From assembly GCA_937775205.1 (NCBI GenBank), contig CALKBX010000018.1:52196-116195 (forward strand): a stretch of DNA of 64,000 nucleotides. The letters run 5' to 3'. The position numbers and the translations under genes are program-made. The notes below the pieces were generated by a model, which was not told the origin of the DNA, did not search any database, and saw only the letters and a list, made by a program, of their open reading frames with translations. The DNA is from an uncultured Verrucomicrobiae bacterium (GTDB taxonomy: Bacteria > Verrucomicrobiota > Verrucomicrobiia > Limisphaerales > UBA1100). This document shows, one piece after another, positions 1 to 9,056 of this stretch (positions are counted from its first letter, which is position 1; each line of letters opens with the position of its first letter).

Positions 1-2
1 AA

Positions 3-959
3 CGCAATGGCCGGCTCGAGGCGCGCTTGAAAACACTACCGGAATTTCGTGGCCGACTGGAAGTGCCCGGAAAATTCCTAATGATTCAAGGCGAAGAAAT
101 CACGGATCGTTGGAAAACCGCGCCGGTGCATATGAACGCCACCAACCTCAAAACGCTCATCAAACCCAGCGGCGGCAATAGCGTGTATGAAGTAATGCAG
201 CGCAATATGAACGCGCTGCTCGCCCAGCGCAAAGCCACCGGCCAGCCGATGATCCTGCATCTCAATCATCCTAACTTCGGCTGGGGCGTCACCGCCGAGG
301 AAATCATGCGCGTGAAGGGTCAACGATTTTTTGAAGTGTACAACGGCCACCCCTCCGTGCGCGACCGCGGCGACAAACTGCACGCCAGCACCGAGCGTAT
401 GTGGGATATCATCCTCACCCGCCGCTTCGCGGAACTCAACCTCGGCATTTTGTACGGCCTTGCCACGGATGATGCGCACAACTACCACGGCATCAACCCC
501 AACCGCAGCAACGCCGGCCGCGGCTGGGTGATGGTGCGCGCGGAAAAGTTGGAGCCCAACGCGTTGGTGGCCGCTTTGGAAGCTGGCGATTTTTACTCGA
601 GTACGGGAGTCACGTTGAAGGAAGTAAAACGCTCGCCGGAAATGTTGTCGCTCACCATCGCCGCCGAGCCGGGCGTGGAATACACCACGCAATTTATCGG
701 CACGCGCAAGGGTTATGATAAAGCGCACAAACCGTACGCGCTGGCCAGTGGCGCTAAGTTGCGCGTCACGCATCAATACAGCGACGACATCGGCACTGTG
801 TTTGCTACGGTGAAAGGTAATCGCGCGGAGTATCGTTTGAAGGGCGACGAAATTTATGTGCGCGCCAAGGTCACCGCATCCAAACGCGTGCGCAATCCGC
901 GCGGCTATCCGGAGTTTCAATCCGCCTGGGTGCAGCCCGTGCGACCGCGCGGGCGTTGA
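3..959 (+). CDS. PHP-like metal-dependent phosphoesterase domain protein, 5' partial
   Basis: The reading frame is open to the left edge, so the gene starts upstream; the TTG at 27 is probably not the true start. Seen: a HLNHPNFGW motif near residue 78 of the visible part and a TDDAHNYHG motif near residue 148, with histidines and aspartates arranged like the C-terminal metal ligands of PHP-type phosphoesterases. A roughly 100-residue beta-rich tail follows. In PHP proteins the N-terminal HxD pair supplies the remaining ligands; it would lie outside this window. The substrate cannot be told. A role in secreted or cytoplasmic phosphoester hydrolysis is inference from family resemblance only. 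Confidence 0.6.
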   Translation, partial: RNGRLEARLKTLPEFRGRLEVPGKFLMIQGEEITDRWKTAPVHMNATNLKTLIKPSGGNSVYEVMQRNMNALLAQRKATGQPMILHLNHPNFGWGVTAEEIMRVKGQRFFEVYNGHPSVRDRGDKLHASTERMWDIILTRRFAELNLGILYGLATDDAHNYHGINPNRSNAGRGWVMVRAEKLEPNALVAALEAGDFYSSTGVTLKEVKRSPEMLSLTIAAEPGVEYTTQFIGTRKGYDKAHKPYALASGAKLRVTHQYSDDIGTVFATVKGNRAEYRLKGDEIYVRAKVTASKRVRNPRGYPEFQSAWVQPVRPRGR

Positions 960-970
960 ATATTTCAGCC

Positions 971-1017
971 AAAAAAAAGCCGGACCAGGTGGCCTGAAGA
1001 GAGCCTTCCTGGTCCGG
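971..1017 (-). terminator. Rho-independent terminator, minus strand
   Basis: CCGGACCAGG at 980-989 pairs perfectly with CCTGGTCCGG at 1008-1017. Read on the minus strand the stem is followed by a T8 tract (972-979 as A8 on plus). It suits transcripts from the zinc-ribbon gene to the right, and the stem may also slow plus-strand readthrough from the PHP-like gene. The rest of 1018-1244 holds no convincing gene. Confidence 0.75.
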
Positions 1018-1244
1018 TGAACTCAGAAACAGTACAAAGTAGGCTACTGTAGGATTTTGGATTCCAACTGTACTGGGAAGGAATCGAAATTATTGTGTGA
1101 GTTCGTTTTTTTTTTGCGCCGCCCCTTGGCAGCAGCGCTGGAGGGAAAAGACCACATATTCACGAAAATGTCAAGCTCCATGAACAAGAAAACCACAACC
1201 GGTTGCGTGGTCAAATTCACACAGCACAAAATCCTGTGGGTTTG

Positions 1245-1550
1245 CTAGTCACCCAGTAGTTTGCGAAGCGTGTCTTTGGCGGCTTCTTCTCGACTGATTT
1301 CGCCTTTGGAGGGGTCGATTTTTTTGAAATTGCGCCGGGCAAAATCAAAGTACTCGCAATAGTTGGCGCGGTCTTTTTCATCCACCGGCTCGGCGCGGCG
1401 TTCGCGGCATTGATGCGCCACGGCGACGTCGAAGTGAACGCAATTGCGGCAGCACCGCAAATCCGTGTTGCACGCCTCGCACACATCGCGCCGGCCGGGC
1501 GCGTTGGACAGCACCCAGTCTTTCCCGCACTTGAAACAATGCCGCGTCAT
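1245..1550 (-). CDS. Small cysteine-rich zinc-ribbon protein
   Basis: A 101-residue protein, starting at the ATG at 1550 where the sequence becomes MTRHCFKCGKDW; an upstream in-frame ATG at 1613 would add 21 unremarkable residues. Four CxxC-type knuckles are visible (CFKC, CEAC, CCRNC) followed by HFD and a CRER segment, consistent with binding one or two zinc ions. The charged C-terminus (KIDPSKGEISREEAAK) is probably helical. I do not recognise a named family; such proteins are often nucleic-acid or protein-binding adaptors, but that is inference. It is divergent from the uracil-DNA glycosylase gene at 1630, about 80 bp away, so the two may share a promoter region. Confidence 0.65.
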   Translation of the reverse strand: MTRHCFKCGKDWVLSNAPGRRDVCEACNTDLRCCRNCVHFDVAVAHQCRERRAEPVDEKDRANYCEYFDFARRNFKKIDPSKGEISREEAAKDTLRKLLGD

Positions 1551-1629
1551 CGGTTGAGAGTAATCGCGTGAGTAACTCTGGACAAGTTTTCCGTGCACGC
1601 GCTGGCGTTGCATTTAAATTCGGTGCGTG

Positions 1630-2400
1630 ATGGCTTACCACCAACTGCTCAATGCCACAGTAAATTATCTGGAAGGCGAGCGGGCGCACGGACGGCGGCA
1701 TGTGAATGTGGATCCGGCAAAATTGTCGGTGCTGTTCCGGCCATTGCCGCCTATGCCCGTGAACCCGATTGCCCCCGCGGAATGCCAATCCATGCCCGAG
1801 CTGCGCGCGCAAGCGTTGGCGTGCACGCGGTGCGAGCACTTGGTGGCTTCGCGAAAGCAAGTGGTGTTTGGCGTGGGCAATGAGGCGGCGGATATTTTGT
1901 TTGTGGGCGAAGCGCCGGGCGCGGATGAGGATGCACGGGGAGAACCGTTCGTCGACGCGGCGGGCGAACTGCTCACCCGAATGCTCAAGGCGATGGACTT
2001 GGCGCGCGAGGAGGTTTACATCACCAACATTCTCAAGTGCCGGCCGGACACGCCCAATCAACGCAACGACCACCGCGCGCCTACCGCCGATGAAATGACG
2101 GCGTGCTCCGATTGGTTGCATCGGCAGATTGATTTCATCCAGCCCAAAGTCATCGTCGCGCTCGGCAAGGTTGCCGTGGGTGGTTTGTTGGAAATGGAGA
2201 ACGCGCCCATCACAAAAATGCGCGGCACGTGGCACACCTATCGCGGCATCCCACTGATGCCCACGTTTCATCCGGCGTATTTGTTGCATAAAGAAACCAT
2301 GCAAAACAAACGCGCCGTGTGGGAAGATCTGTTGGCGGTGATGGAGAAAACCGGCTTGCCGATTAGCGACAAACAGCGCGGTTATTTTCTCAAACACTGA
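1630..2400 (+). CDS. Type 4 uracil-DNA glycosylase (Fe-S family)
   Basis: Removes uracil from DNA as the first step of base-excision repair. The family signature GEAPGADE lies at residues 93-100, the C-terminal HPAYLL motif at 214-219, and four cysteines at 65, 68, 137 and 159 match the CxxC...C...C pattern that binds a 4Fe-4S cluster in this family. The first ~50 residues form a variable extension often found in family 4/5 members and sometimes annotated as a phage SPO1 DNA polymerase-related domain. ATG at 1630 is used rather than the GTG at 1627. The proC gene follows after 56 bp on the same strand. Confidence 0.9.
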   Translation: MAYHQLLNATVNYLEGERAHGRRHVNVDPAKLSVLFRPLPPMPVNPIAPAECQSMPELRAQALACTRCEHLVASRKQVVFGVGNEAADILFVGEAPGADEDARGEPFVDAAGELLTRMLKAMDLAREEVYITNILKCRPDTPNQRNDHRAPTADEMTACSDWLHRQIDFIQPKVIVALGKVAVGGLLEMENAPITKMRGTWHTYRGIPLMPTFHPAYLLHKETMQNKRAVWEDLLAVMEKTGLPISDKQRGYFLKH

Positions 2401-2456
2401 GCGAAGGCGCGGGCTTTTGGCTCGTGACGTGCGCGGTTTTCTGTTAAGGAAATCGC

Positions 2457-3269
2457 ATGGCCGCTAAACAAACATTTGGTTTCCTCGGCGCAGGGCGAAT
2501 GGCCACGGCGTTGGCGGGAGGCATGGTGAAGGCAAAGCTGATCACCCCGCGCGCGCTGTTTGCCGCGGATGTGTTTCCCGCTGCCGCGAAGGCGTTCGCC
2601 AAGGCCACGGGCGGCAAGACGTTCAAGAAAAATTCCGAGGTGCTGCAAAAAGCAACGGTTATCGTCATCGCCGTGAAGCCGCATCAAGTGGAGGAGTTGC
2701 TCGGCTCACTCGCGAATGACGTCACTCCCAAACATCTTTTTATTTCCATCGCAGCCGGCGTGACGATCGCGCAATTGGAAACTGCGCTCGGTGGCAAGGC
2801 GCGAGTAATTCGCGTGATGCCGAACACGCCAGCGTTGGTGGGCGAAGGCGCAGCGGGATTTGCCCGTGGCACGCGCGCCACGGCGGCGGATGCGAAACTA
2901 GCGGCGCGGATGTTGGGCGCGGTGGGTTTGGCGGTGGAAGTGCCGGAACGGTTGATCAATGCGGTCACCGGCTTGAGCGGCAGCGGCCCGGCTTACGGAT
3001 TTCAAATCATTGAGGCGCTGAGCGATGGCGGTGTGGCGGCGGGTTTGCCGCGCGAGCTTTCCACGCAACTGGCGGCGCAGACGATGCTTGGTGCGGCAAA
3101 AATGGTGTTGGAAACCGGCGAACACCCCGGCACACTCAAAGACCGCGTGGCTAGCCCCGGCGGCACTACCATTGAGGGCCTCCACGAAATGGAAGCGGCG
3201 GGCGTGCGCAGCGCACTAATCAATGCCGTGCGCGCCTCGGCGGACAAAGCGGACGCGCTCGGGAATTAA
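2457..3269 (+). CDS. proC: Pyrroline-5-carboxylate reductase
   Basis: Catalyses the last step of proline synthesis, reducing 1-pyrroline-5-carboxylate with NAD(P)H. The 270-residue length is typical. The N-terminal Rossmann motif is GFLGAGRMATAL, followed by AVKPHQVEELL; the C-terminal dimerisation domain contains the family signature GLSGSGPAYGF and LKDRVASPGGTTIEGL. The protein is cytoplasmic. It is followed after 13 bp by the AI-2E permease gene, so the two are probably co-transcribed. Confidence 0.95.
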   Translation: MAAKQTFGFLGAGRMATALAGGMVKAKLITPRALFAADVFPAAAKAFAKATGGKTFKKNSEVLQKATVIVIAVKPHQVEELLGSLANDVTPKHLFISIAAGVTIAQLETALGGKARVIRVMPNTPALVGEGAAGFARGTRATAADAKLAARMLGAVGLAVEVPERLINAVTGLSGSGPAYGFQIIEALSDGGVAAGLPRELSTQLAAQTMLGAAKMVLETGEHPGTLKDRVASPGGTTIEGLHEMEAAGVRSALINAVRASADKADALGN

Positions 3270-3282
3270 CAAAAAAAGTAAA

Positions 3283-4479
3283 ATGCCTTTCCCTTCGCCA
3301 TCAGATAAGCAGGCGAAAGTGCTGTGGTTCTCCCTCACAGCGCTGTCCATCGCTGTGTTCCTCGCGCTGCTGGCGCTGATGTTTTACGGCGTGGGTTGGG
3401 TGCTTGATCGCCTCTCGCCCGTGCTCTTGCCCTTGGCGATTGCGGGTATTCTTGCGTTTCTGCTCAATCCATTGGTGGATTTTTTCGAGCCTAAAATGTC
3501 CGCCAAAGTGAGCTTCCTGTTTGCAAAAATCCGAAACCCAAAACGAGTGAAGGCGATCCTGTTGGTTTTAATGATTGGGTTTTGCATTATCACCGCGCTC
3601 ACGTTGGCGACGCTTACCACCGTGGTGCCGGAGATGGTCAAGTTGGCCGAGGAAACCAAAGTGGAATACGTGCAGCAAAACATCCGCAACTGGGCCGCCG
3701 AAAATAAGGCCTCTGATTGGGGTGCATTTATGCAGGTGGAAAAGCTGGAAACCATCGACCTCAGCGCTCTGATGATCGCCGGCAAAAAGCAGCTCTCGGC
3801 GTTGTCCGAGAAAGGCGTTTCCGAAGCCATCGCGTTGATTGGGCTGTTGGCGGGGCTGGCGTTGGTGCCGGTTTATGTTTTTTATTTCCTGCTGGAAGCG
3901 CGCACGATTGAAATGAAATGGAGCGATTATCTGCCGCTCAAGGAATCGCGTTTCAAGGAAGAGGCGGTGTTTGTTCTGTCGTCGTTCAACGATTGTCTCG
4001 TTGTATTTTTTCGCGGCCAAGTGTTGGTGGCCTTTTGCGTAGGCGTTTGTTTGGCGATTGGATTTTCCATCATCGGGCTGCCATACGCCATTCTCATCGG
4101 ACTGGCGGCGGGACTGCTTGGCATCATTCCATACTTCGGCGTGATTGCCTCCGCCATTCCGGTGCTGCTACTTTCGCTGGCGTACGGCGACCAAATGATT
4201 GTGGATGGTGCGGGGGCACCGGTGTTGGCACTGGGCATTTGCGCGCTGGTTTTGTTTTTGGAGAAAACAGTCATCCAGCCGAAAATCATCGGCGACCGCG
4301 TGGGCATGCATCCGGTGGCGGTCATCATTTCGGTGCTGATGGGCGCCACGCTGGTGGGCGGAGTGATTGGCGGTTTGCTGGCCATTCCGGTGGCGATGGC
4401 GCTGCGCACAGTGTTGTTCCGTTATGTGTGGGTGCGGCGGCAAATGCCGGAGAAGGCCACGCAAATGGAAGCGCTTTAA
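3283..4479 (+). CDS. AI-2E/PerM family membrane permease
   Basis: A 398-residue integral membrane protein with about seven to eight hydrophobic segments, two near the N-terminus (roughly 12-65), then a soluble loop, then a cluster from about 190 to 380. The PFFGVIASAIP-like segment GIIPYFGVIASAIPV and the C-terminal GDRVGMHPVAVIISVLMGA are characteristic of the UPF0118/AI-2E exporter family. Substrates in this family are poorly defined (autoinducer-2 export, sodium/proton antiport), so no substrate is proposed. The start is the ATG at 3283 just after the proC stop. The 3' end overlaps the convergent HAD gene by 4 bp. Confidence 0.85.
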   Translation: MPFPSPSDKQAKVLWFSLTALSIAVFLALLALMFYGVGWVLDRLSPVLLPLAIAGILAFLLNPLVDFFEPKMSAKVSFLFAKIRNPKRVKAILLVLMIGFCIITALTLATLTTVVPEMVKLAEETKVEYVQQNIRNWAAENKASDWGAFMQVEKLETIDLSALMIAGKKQLSALSEKGVSEAIALIGLLAGLALVPVYVFYFLLEARTIEMKWSDYLPLKESRFKEEAVFVLSSFNDCLVVFFRGQVLVAFCVGVCLAIGFSIIGLPYAILIGLAAGLLGIIPYFGVIASAIPVLLLSLAYGDQMIVDGAGAPVLALGICALVLFLEKTVIQPKIIGDRVGMHPVAVIISVLMGATLVGGVIGGLLAIPVAMALRTVLFRYVWVRRQMPEKATQMEAL

Positions 4480-5066
4480 CTGGCGATGTTTTGCGGCAGC
4501 ACGCCGGCAATCGTTCGCACATCCACGGCATCCATTCCAGCGGCACGGATGGCTTCCATGCCCAAATCGGTATCCTCAAACGCGCGGCAATCTTCCGGCG
4601 GCACACCGAGCAACGCGGCGGCTTTCAGAAAAGTATCGGGCGCGGGCTTGTGGTTCTTCACATCATCACTGGTGACGATTGCCTGAAACCAATCCGCCAC
4701 GCCGAGGCGCTCAAGCAGCGGACGAATGTATTTCGCGCGGCCGCCGGTGGCGATGGCCATCGGAAGTTGGCCGACGTGCGTGCGGGCGATGGCAGCGATG
4801 GGTTCAATCAATTTCACCTCCGCCATCAGCGGTAAGTAGGCCTCTTCTTTTTGGCGGGAAATTTCCGCAGGATCAACGTCGAGACCTTGTTCCTGTTTGA
4901 GCATCGCAAGAATTTTTTGCGAAGGCACGCCGCCGAGTTTGTAAAAGCGCGCCTCGGAAAGCTCAATGCCGTTGCGTTGGCAGACGGCGTTCCACGCGCG
5001 CCAATGCAGCGGCATGCTGTCGGCGAGAGTGCCGTCGCAGTCGAAGATGAGGGCGCGCGGTTGCAT
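4476..5066 (-). CDS. HAD-family hydrolase, beta-phosphoglucomutase-like
   Basis: A 196-residue HAD superfamily phosphatase of subfamily IA. Motif I is DCDGT (nucleophile D9, acid/base D11), motif II is the threonine in AIATGGR, motif III the lysine in KNHKPAP, and motif IV the acidic pair in FEDTDLG. A helical cap domain lies between motif I and II. It resembles YqaB/CbbY-type sugar-phosphate phosphatases and phosphoglucomutases; the exact substrate is unknown. The start codon overlaps the last base of prfA, so it is translated in the same minus-strand operon. Confidence 0.85.
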   Translation of the reverse strand: MQPRALIFDCDGTLADSMPLHWRAWNAVCQRNGIELSEARFYKLGGVPSQKILAMLKQEQGLDVDPAEISRQKEEAYLPLMAEVKLIEPIAAIARTHVGQLPMAIATGGRAKYIRPLLERLGVADWFQAIVTSDDVKNHKPAPDTFLKAAALLGVPPEDCRAFEDTDLGMEAIRAAGMDAVDVRTIAGVLPQNIAS

Positions 5067-6136
5067 CAGGCTTGGAGGGCGGCGAGTTTTTCCTCCAAGT
5101 TATTTTGGATGAGGGGCGCGATCATCTCGCCGATGTCGCCCTCGATGAATGTGGACAGACTGTGCATCGTAAGATCGATGCGATGGTCGGTCACGCGGCT
5201 TTGCGGGAAATTATAAGTGCGGATGCGTTCGTTGCGTTCGCCAGTGCCCACTTGCGCCTTGCGTTCGGCGGCGTACTTGGCGTTTTCCTCGGCGAGCTTT
5301 TGATCGAGCAAACGCGAGCGCAGCACTTTCATCGCCTTGGCGCGGTTCTTGATTTGGCTGCGTTCATCCGAGCAACGCACGATGAGGCCCGTCGGTTTGT
5401 GGACAATTTGCACGGCAGAATCCGTGGTGTTCACGCCTTGTCCGCCGGGGCCGCTGGCGCGCGTGGCCGAGATTTCCAGTTCTTCCGGTTTAATTTCGAT
5501 GTCCACTTCCTCCGCCTCGGGCAGCACCGCCACGGTAACCGTGCTGGTGTGAATGCGCCCACTCGCTTCGGTGGCCGGCACGCGCTGAACGCGATGCACG
5601 CCGCTCTCAAATTTCATTTGTTTGTAAACCTCTTCGCCGGAGAGACTGAAAATGATTTCCTTGTAGCCGCCCATATCCGCGCCGCTGCTGCTCATCGATT
5701 CGTGCTTCCAGCCTTGAGCGGAGGCGTAGTGGGTGTACATCCGAAAGAGATCGCCGGCGAAAAGCGCGGCTTCATCGCCTCCGGCGCCGGCGCGGATTTC
5801 GATAATCGTATTGCGCGAATCGGCAGGGTCGGGCGGCACGAGGCCTAGTTCCACTTCCTTTTCGAGCACGGGGATTTCAGCTTCCAATCGAAGAACTTCT
5901 TCGGCAGCCATCTCGGCCATCTCATCACCGCCATTGACCAGTTCCTGATTTTCTGCCAATTCCTCGCGCGCTTTCAGATATTGTTCGCCTTTGACCACCA
6001 AATTTTTCAGGCGCGAATATTCGCGGCCAAGTTCCTGCGCGCGCCGGTTGTTTTCAAATACTTTGGGGTCGCCCAGTTCAATCTCCACCTCGGCCATTCG
6101 GGCGGCGAATTTTTCGATGTGCGGTTGCAGGTCCAT
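5066..6136 (-). CDS. prfA: Peptide chain release factor 1
   Basis: Recognises UAA and UAG in the ribosomal A site and triggers peptide release. The 356 residues carry the codon-reading tripeptide PAT at 187-189, which distinguishes RF1 from RF2, and the catalytic GGQ at 231-233 in RASGPGGQGVNTTDS. The N-terminal helical domain and the C-terminal domain are complete. It lies downstream of the bL31 gene, an arrangement common in bacteria, and one base overlaps the HAD gene. TAG is used as the natural stop of several genes here (for example rpmA), which fits an active RF1. Confidence 0.97.
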   Translation of the reverse strand: MDLQPHIEKFAARMAEVEIELGDPKVFENNRRAQELGREYSRLKNLVVKGEQYLKAREELAENQELVNGGDEMAEMAAEEVLRLEAEIPVLEKEVELGLVPPDPADSRNTIIEIRAGAGGDEAALFAGDLFRMYTHYASAQGWKHESMSSSGADMGGYKEIIFSLSGEEVYKQMKFESGVHRVQRVPATEASGRIHTSTVTVAVLPEAEEVDIEIKPEELEISATRASGPGGQGVNTTDSAVQIVHKPTGLIVRCSDERSQIKNRAKAMKVLRSRLLDQKLAEENAKYAAERKAQVGTGERNERIRTYNFPQSRVTDHRIDLTMHSLSTFIEGDIGEMIAPLIQNNLEEKLAALQA

Positions 6137-6170
6137 CCGAAAAAGATTGGGGGGAGGGTGGGGAAAAGAA

Positions 6171-6203
6171 ACCGCCCGCCACGGCGCTAACCGGGCGGGC
6201 GGT
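6171..6203 (-). terminator. Terminator/attenuator between bL31 and RF1 genes
   Basis: ACCGCCCGCC at 6171-6180 pairs perfectly with GGCGGGCGGT at 6194-6203 around a 13-nt loop. On the minus strand it is followed by TTTCTTTTCC. It sits right after the bL31 stop and would end or partly attenuate that transcript before prfA. Confidence 0.7.
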
Positions 6204-6216
6204 AAAAAAGGGTTCG

Positions 6217-6501
6217 CTACTTTTTCGTCTTAGCGGCGCGGGCCTCGGCGATGGCTTTGGCTTTGGCGGCGCGTTGCTGGAATTTGTCCACGCGGCCGGC
6301 GGTATCCACAAATTTTTGTTGGCCGGTGTAAAACGGATGCGAGGAACTGCTAATACCCATTTGATATAGTGGGTAGTCCTCACCTTCGAAAGTGGTCGTT
6401 TCCCTCGTGGGCGCGCAGGAGCGCGTGAGAAATTCGTCACCATTGCTCGTGTCACGAAAAACCACCGGGCGGTATTTATCAGGATGAATGTCCGTCTTCA
6501 T
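6217..6501 (-). CDS. rpmE2: 50S ribosomal protein bL31 type B
   Basis: A 94-residue ribosomal protein starting [17 protein letters not shown], the typical type B opening. It lacks the CxxC zinc pair of the zinc-binding type A form; only one cysteine (SCAPT) is present, which in many bacteria marks the zinc-independent paralogue. The [20 protein letters not shown] segment is conserved. The alanine/lysine-rich tail is common in this family. Upstream in-frame codons to 6636 are not needed. A strong terminator-like hairpin follows it before prfA. Confidence 0.93.
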   Translation of the reverse strand: MKTDIHPDKYRPVVFRDTSNGDEFLTRSCAPTRETTTFEGEDYPLYQMGISSSSHPFYTGQQKFVDTAGRVDKFQQRAAKAKAIAEARAAKTKK

Positions 6502-6556
6502 AAATCGGGGCGGGGAATCTAACAGCCACAGGAAACTTGGCAAGCGCGAATTTCGG

Positions 6557-6994
6557 TCATTTTTCCGGTGGTTTTGTGGTGGATTCCCCTTCGCGCTGGC
6601 GTTGAGGCAAAATATCGCACGCGCCTTTGCAGCCAAAAACCTTGCTGATGAGGTGCCGATTGCGGCTCACACCCGCGTAAATTGCCTCGGCAATCCAGAT
6701 AATTCCCGGCACCCAAAGCACTAAAGCCATCGGCAGCAGCAGCGGCATCCGCAGCCCAATGAACCGCAACGCCCGCGCGCCGCGCAGCACTTCGCCGCCC
6801 GTGCTCACGCAATGGATCGCCTCCATCAACCCCTCCCGCGTAAGCCCCGGCGCGAGTTGCAGGCACTGCGGATCCGATGCCGGCACCAACCGCGCCACGT
6901 CGCACCAATCCAGCCACGTGAGCAGCCGCATTTGGAAAGTGCACATCCAGCATTCGTCGTCGTAGAGAATGGAATGTTTTTTCTGCTCGGTCAT
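6557..6994 (-). CDS. DCC-family (DUF393) thiol-disulfide oxidoreductase-like protein
   Basis: A 145-residue protein that opens with [10 protein letters not shown], the DxxC...C hallmark of the DUF393/DCC family (D12, C15, C18). A hydrophobic pair of helices spans roughly residues 80-110 ([26 protein letters not shown] region), followed by a second cysteine pair near the C-terminus (FGCKGACD). Family members are predicted thioredoxin-like redox proteins, with no well-defined substrate. The start is set at the ATG at 6994, just before MTEQKK. It heads the minus-strand run into bL31 and RF1, and is divergent from the pterin dehydratase gene 53 bp away. Confidence 0.8.
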   Translation of the reverse strand: MTEQKKHSILYDDECWMCTFQMRLLTWLDWCDVARLVPASDPQCLQLAPGLTREGLMEAIHCVSTGGEVLRGARALRFIGLRMPLLLPMALVLWVPGIIWIAEAIYAGVSRNRHLISKVFGCKGACDILPQRQREGESTTKPPEK

Positions 6995-7047
6995 GCGCGT
7001 CCAACAGCTTAAGATTCCTGCACCACAAATCAAGCCGTTAACCCATT

Positions 7048-7389
7048 ATGAGCAAAGAACCCTGCAGCCTCTCCCAACGCGAATGCAAACCCTGCCAAGG
7101 CGGCGTGCCCCCGCTCGCGGGCGAAGCATTGGAAAAACTTGCCGACGAACTCGGCAACAACTGGCAAGTCATCGACGGCCATCATCTTGAGAAGGAATAC
7201 AGCTTCAAAAACTTCGCCGAGGCCCTGGCCTTCACCAATCAAGTCGGTGCGTTGGCCGAAGAAATTTTCCATCACCCCGACATCTTCCTCGCGTGGGGCA
7301 AAGTGAAAATCACAATCTGGACCCACAAAATCGACGGCCTCAACGAAGCCGACTTCATCTTCGCCGCCAAGGCGGATGCGTTGGTGTAA
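7048..7389 (+). CDS. 4a-hydroxytetrahydrobiopterin dehydratase
   Basis: Pterin-4a-carbinolamine dehydratase, which recycles the pterin cofactor of aromatic amino acid hydroxylases and can also act on related folates. The 113-residue length suits the family. The active-site signature EEIFHHPDIFLAWGKVKI is intact, with the HHP histidines that act on the carbinolamine. The N-terminus has three cysteines (CSL...CKPCQGG), an extension seen in several bacterial members. No phenylalanine hydroxylase is visible nearby, so its partner is unknown. Confidence 0.92.
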   Translation: MSKEPCSLSQRECKPCQGGVPPLAGEALEKLADELGNNWQVIDGHHLEKEYSFKNFAEALAFTNQVGALAEEIFHHPDIFLAWGKVKITIWTHKIDGLNEADFIFAAKADALV

Positions 7390-7406
7390 AGGGAGGGACG
7401 AGTTCC

Positions 7407-7465
7407 ACCACAGAGGCACAGAGGATTCCTGTAGCAACACTCTGTGTTCTCTGTGCCTCTGTGGT
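7407..7465. repeat. Intergenic palindromic repeat, cacagag family, copy 1
   Basis: The 17-bp arm ACCACAGAGGCACAGAG at 7407-7423 is the perfect reverse complement of 7449-7465, with a 25-bp loop. A related copy at 8997-9044 lies on the other side of the aldehyde dehydrogenase gene. The repeat occupies the gap between two genes and disturbs no reading frame. Confidence 0.8.
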
Positions 7466-7532
7466 AAATTTTCGGGCAAGGTGGAACTTGCCCCTCCCAT
7501 CGCGTTGCGGCACACTCACCGCTTCCGGATTT

Positions 7533-8990
7533 ATGAAGCAGTACAAAAATTTCATCAATGGCGAATGGGTGTCGGCCGTTTCGGGCGACACGTTTACCAA
7601 TCACAACCCCGCTGACACCCGCGAGGTGGTCACCGAATATGCACTGGGCGGACGCGCCGAGGCGCAAGCCGCCATCGAGGCCGCGCAGGCGGCCTTCCCC
7701 GCTTGGCGCGCCACCACGGCGCCCGCTCGCGGGAAAATTCTCAGCGCGGCAGCCAACATCATCGCCGCTCGCAAAGATGAGCTGGCGGAAATTCTATGTC
7801 GCGAAGAAGGCAAAACCAAAGTGGAAGCCGGAATGGAAGTCGGCCGCACGGTCGATATTTTTCGGTTCATGGCGGGGCTCAGCTACACCATCGGCGGCAG
7901 CGTGATGCCGCATGATTTGCCCAACAACATGCTCTTCACCAAACGCGAGCCGCTCGGCGTGGTGGCGTTGATCACCCCGTGGAATTTCCCCATCGCGCTC
8001 CCCGCGTGGAAGCTCGCGCCCGCGTTGGTGAGCGGCAACACCGTCGTGCTCAAGCCCGCCACCCAAGCGCCCGCGATGGCGCTCGAGCTCGCGCGCGCCT
8101 TTGACGAAGCCGGTTTGCCCGCGGGCGTGCTGAATGTCGTCGTCGGCAGCGGCAAAGAAGTGGGCGATGAACTGGCCAATCACGAAGCCGTGCAAGCGCT
8201 GTCCTTCACTGGTTCGCACGGCGTGGGCCACGGGATTTATCAGCAACTCGCTCCGCGCATGACGCGTGCGCAAATGGAAATGGGCGGCAAAAATCCCACC
8301 ATCGTGCTGGCCGACGCCGATCTGGATTTCGCCGCCAAGATTGTCGGCCTCGCCGGATTTGGCCAAACCGGCCAAGTTTGCACCGCCACTAGTCGCGTGA
8401 TTGTAAACGAAAAGGTAGCCGACGAGTTTACCGAAAAATTGGTGGAACAAGCCAAGGCCCGCAACGTGGGCAACGGGATGAATGACGGCGTCAACATGGG
8501 CCCCGCCGTGAGCGCCGGCGAATTAGACGGCAATCTTGATTACATAAAAATCGCCAACGACGAAGGCGCGGAATGCGTTTGGGGCGGCGAACGCCTTGGC
8601 GAAGGCGAGCTCGAGCACGGCCATTTCATGAGCCCGGCGGTGATTGCCAATGTTAAGAACGACATGCGCATCGCGCAGGAAGAAGTCTTCGGCCCAGTGG
8701 TCGGCGTGGTGAAGTGCGGCGATTTCGACGAGGCCATCGCTCTGGCGAACGACATCGAGTACGGCTTGAGCGCGTCCATCATCACGCGCGACATCAACAA
8801 GGCCATGCGCTACACCGACCAAATCGAGGCGGGCGTGGTGAAGATAAATCAAATCTCCACCGGCCTCGCGCTGCAAGCCCCCTTCGGCGGCGTGAAACAT
8901 TCCAGCACTAACAACTTCAAGGAACAGGGCCAAACCGCCATCGACTTTTACACCCGCGTGAAGTCGGTTTATTTGGATTACTCGGCGTAA
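7533..8990 (+). CDS. NAD(P)-dependent aldehyde dehydrogenase
   Basis: A 485-residue aldehyde dehydrogenase, complete. The general base glutamate is E249 in EMGGKNP and the catalytic cysteine is C283 in FGQTGQVCTATSRV; NAD(P) binding is indicated by ITPWNFP at 147-153 and FTGSHGVGHGI at 225-235. The sequence resembles 2,5-dioxovalerate/alpha-ketoglutaric semialdehyde dehydrogenases, and an FAH-type dehydratase gene follows, so an oxidative pentose (Weimberg-type) step is plausible. That assignment is inference. The start is MKQYKNFINGEW at 7533; a longer frame upstream runs through the palindromic repeat and is unlikely to be translated. Confidence 0.88.
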   Translation: MKQYKNFINGEWVSAVSGDTFTNHNPADTREVVTEYALGGRAEAQAAIEAAQAAFPAWRATTAPARGKILSAAANIIAARKDELAEILCREEGKTKVEAGMEVGRTVDIFRFMAGLSYTIGGSVMPHDLPNNMLFTKREPLGVVALITPWNFPIALPAWKLAPALVSGNTVVLKPATQAPAMALELARAFDEAGLPAGVLNVVVGSGKEVGDELANHEAVQALSFTGSHGVGHGIYQQLAPRMTRAQMEMGGKNPTIVLADADLDFAAKIVGLAGFGQTGQVCTATSRVIVNEKVADEFTEKLVEQAKARNVGNGMNDGVNMGPAVSAGELDGNLDYIKIANDEGAECVWGGERLGEGELEHGHFMSPAVIANVKNDMRIAQEEVFGPVVGVVKCGDFDEAIALANDIEYGLSASIITRDINKAMRYTDQIEAGVVKINQISTGLALQAPFGGVKHSSTNNFKEQGQTAIDFYTRVKSVYLDYSA

Positions 8991-8996
8991 AGAATT

Positions 8997-9044
8997 GAGG
9001 CACAGAGAACACAGAAGCATTACTCAACAAAATCTCTGTGCCTC
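8997..9044. repeat. Intergenic palindromic repeat, cacagag family, copy 2
   Basis: GAGGCACAGAG at 8997-9007 is the reverse complement of 9034-9044; the core matches the copy at 7407-7465. It sits 6 bp after the aldehyde dehydrogenase stop and 12 bp before the next start, and may serve as a transcript-end hairpin. Confidence 0.75.
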
Positions 9045-9056
9045 TGTGGTAAAAAA

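Noticed and set aside
1057..1248. 63-codon open frame in the gap after the PHP-like gene
   Set aside because: Runs through a T-rich tract, has no family features; regarded as noncoding.
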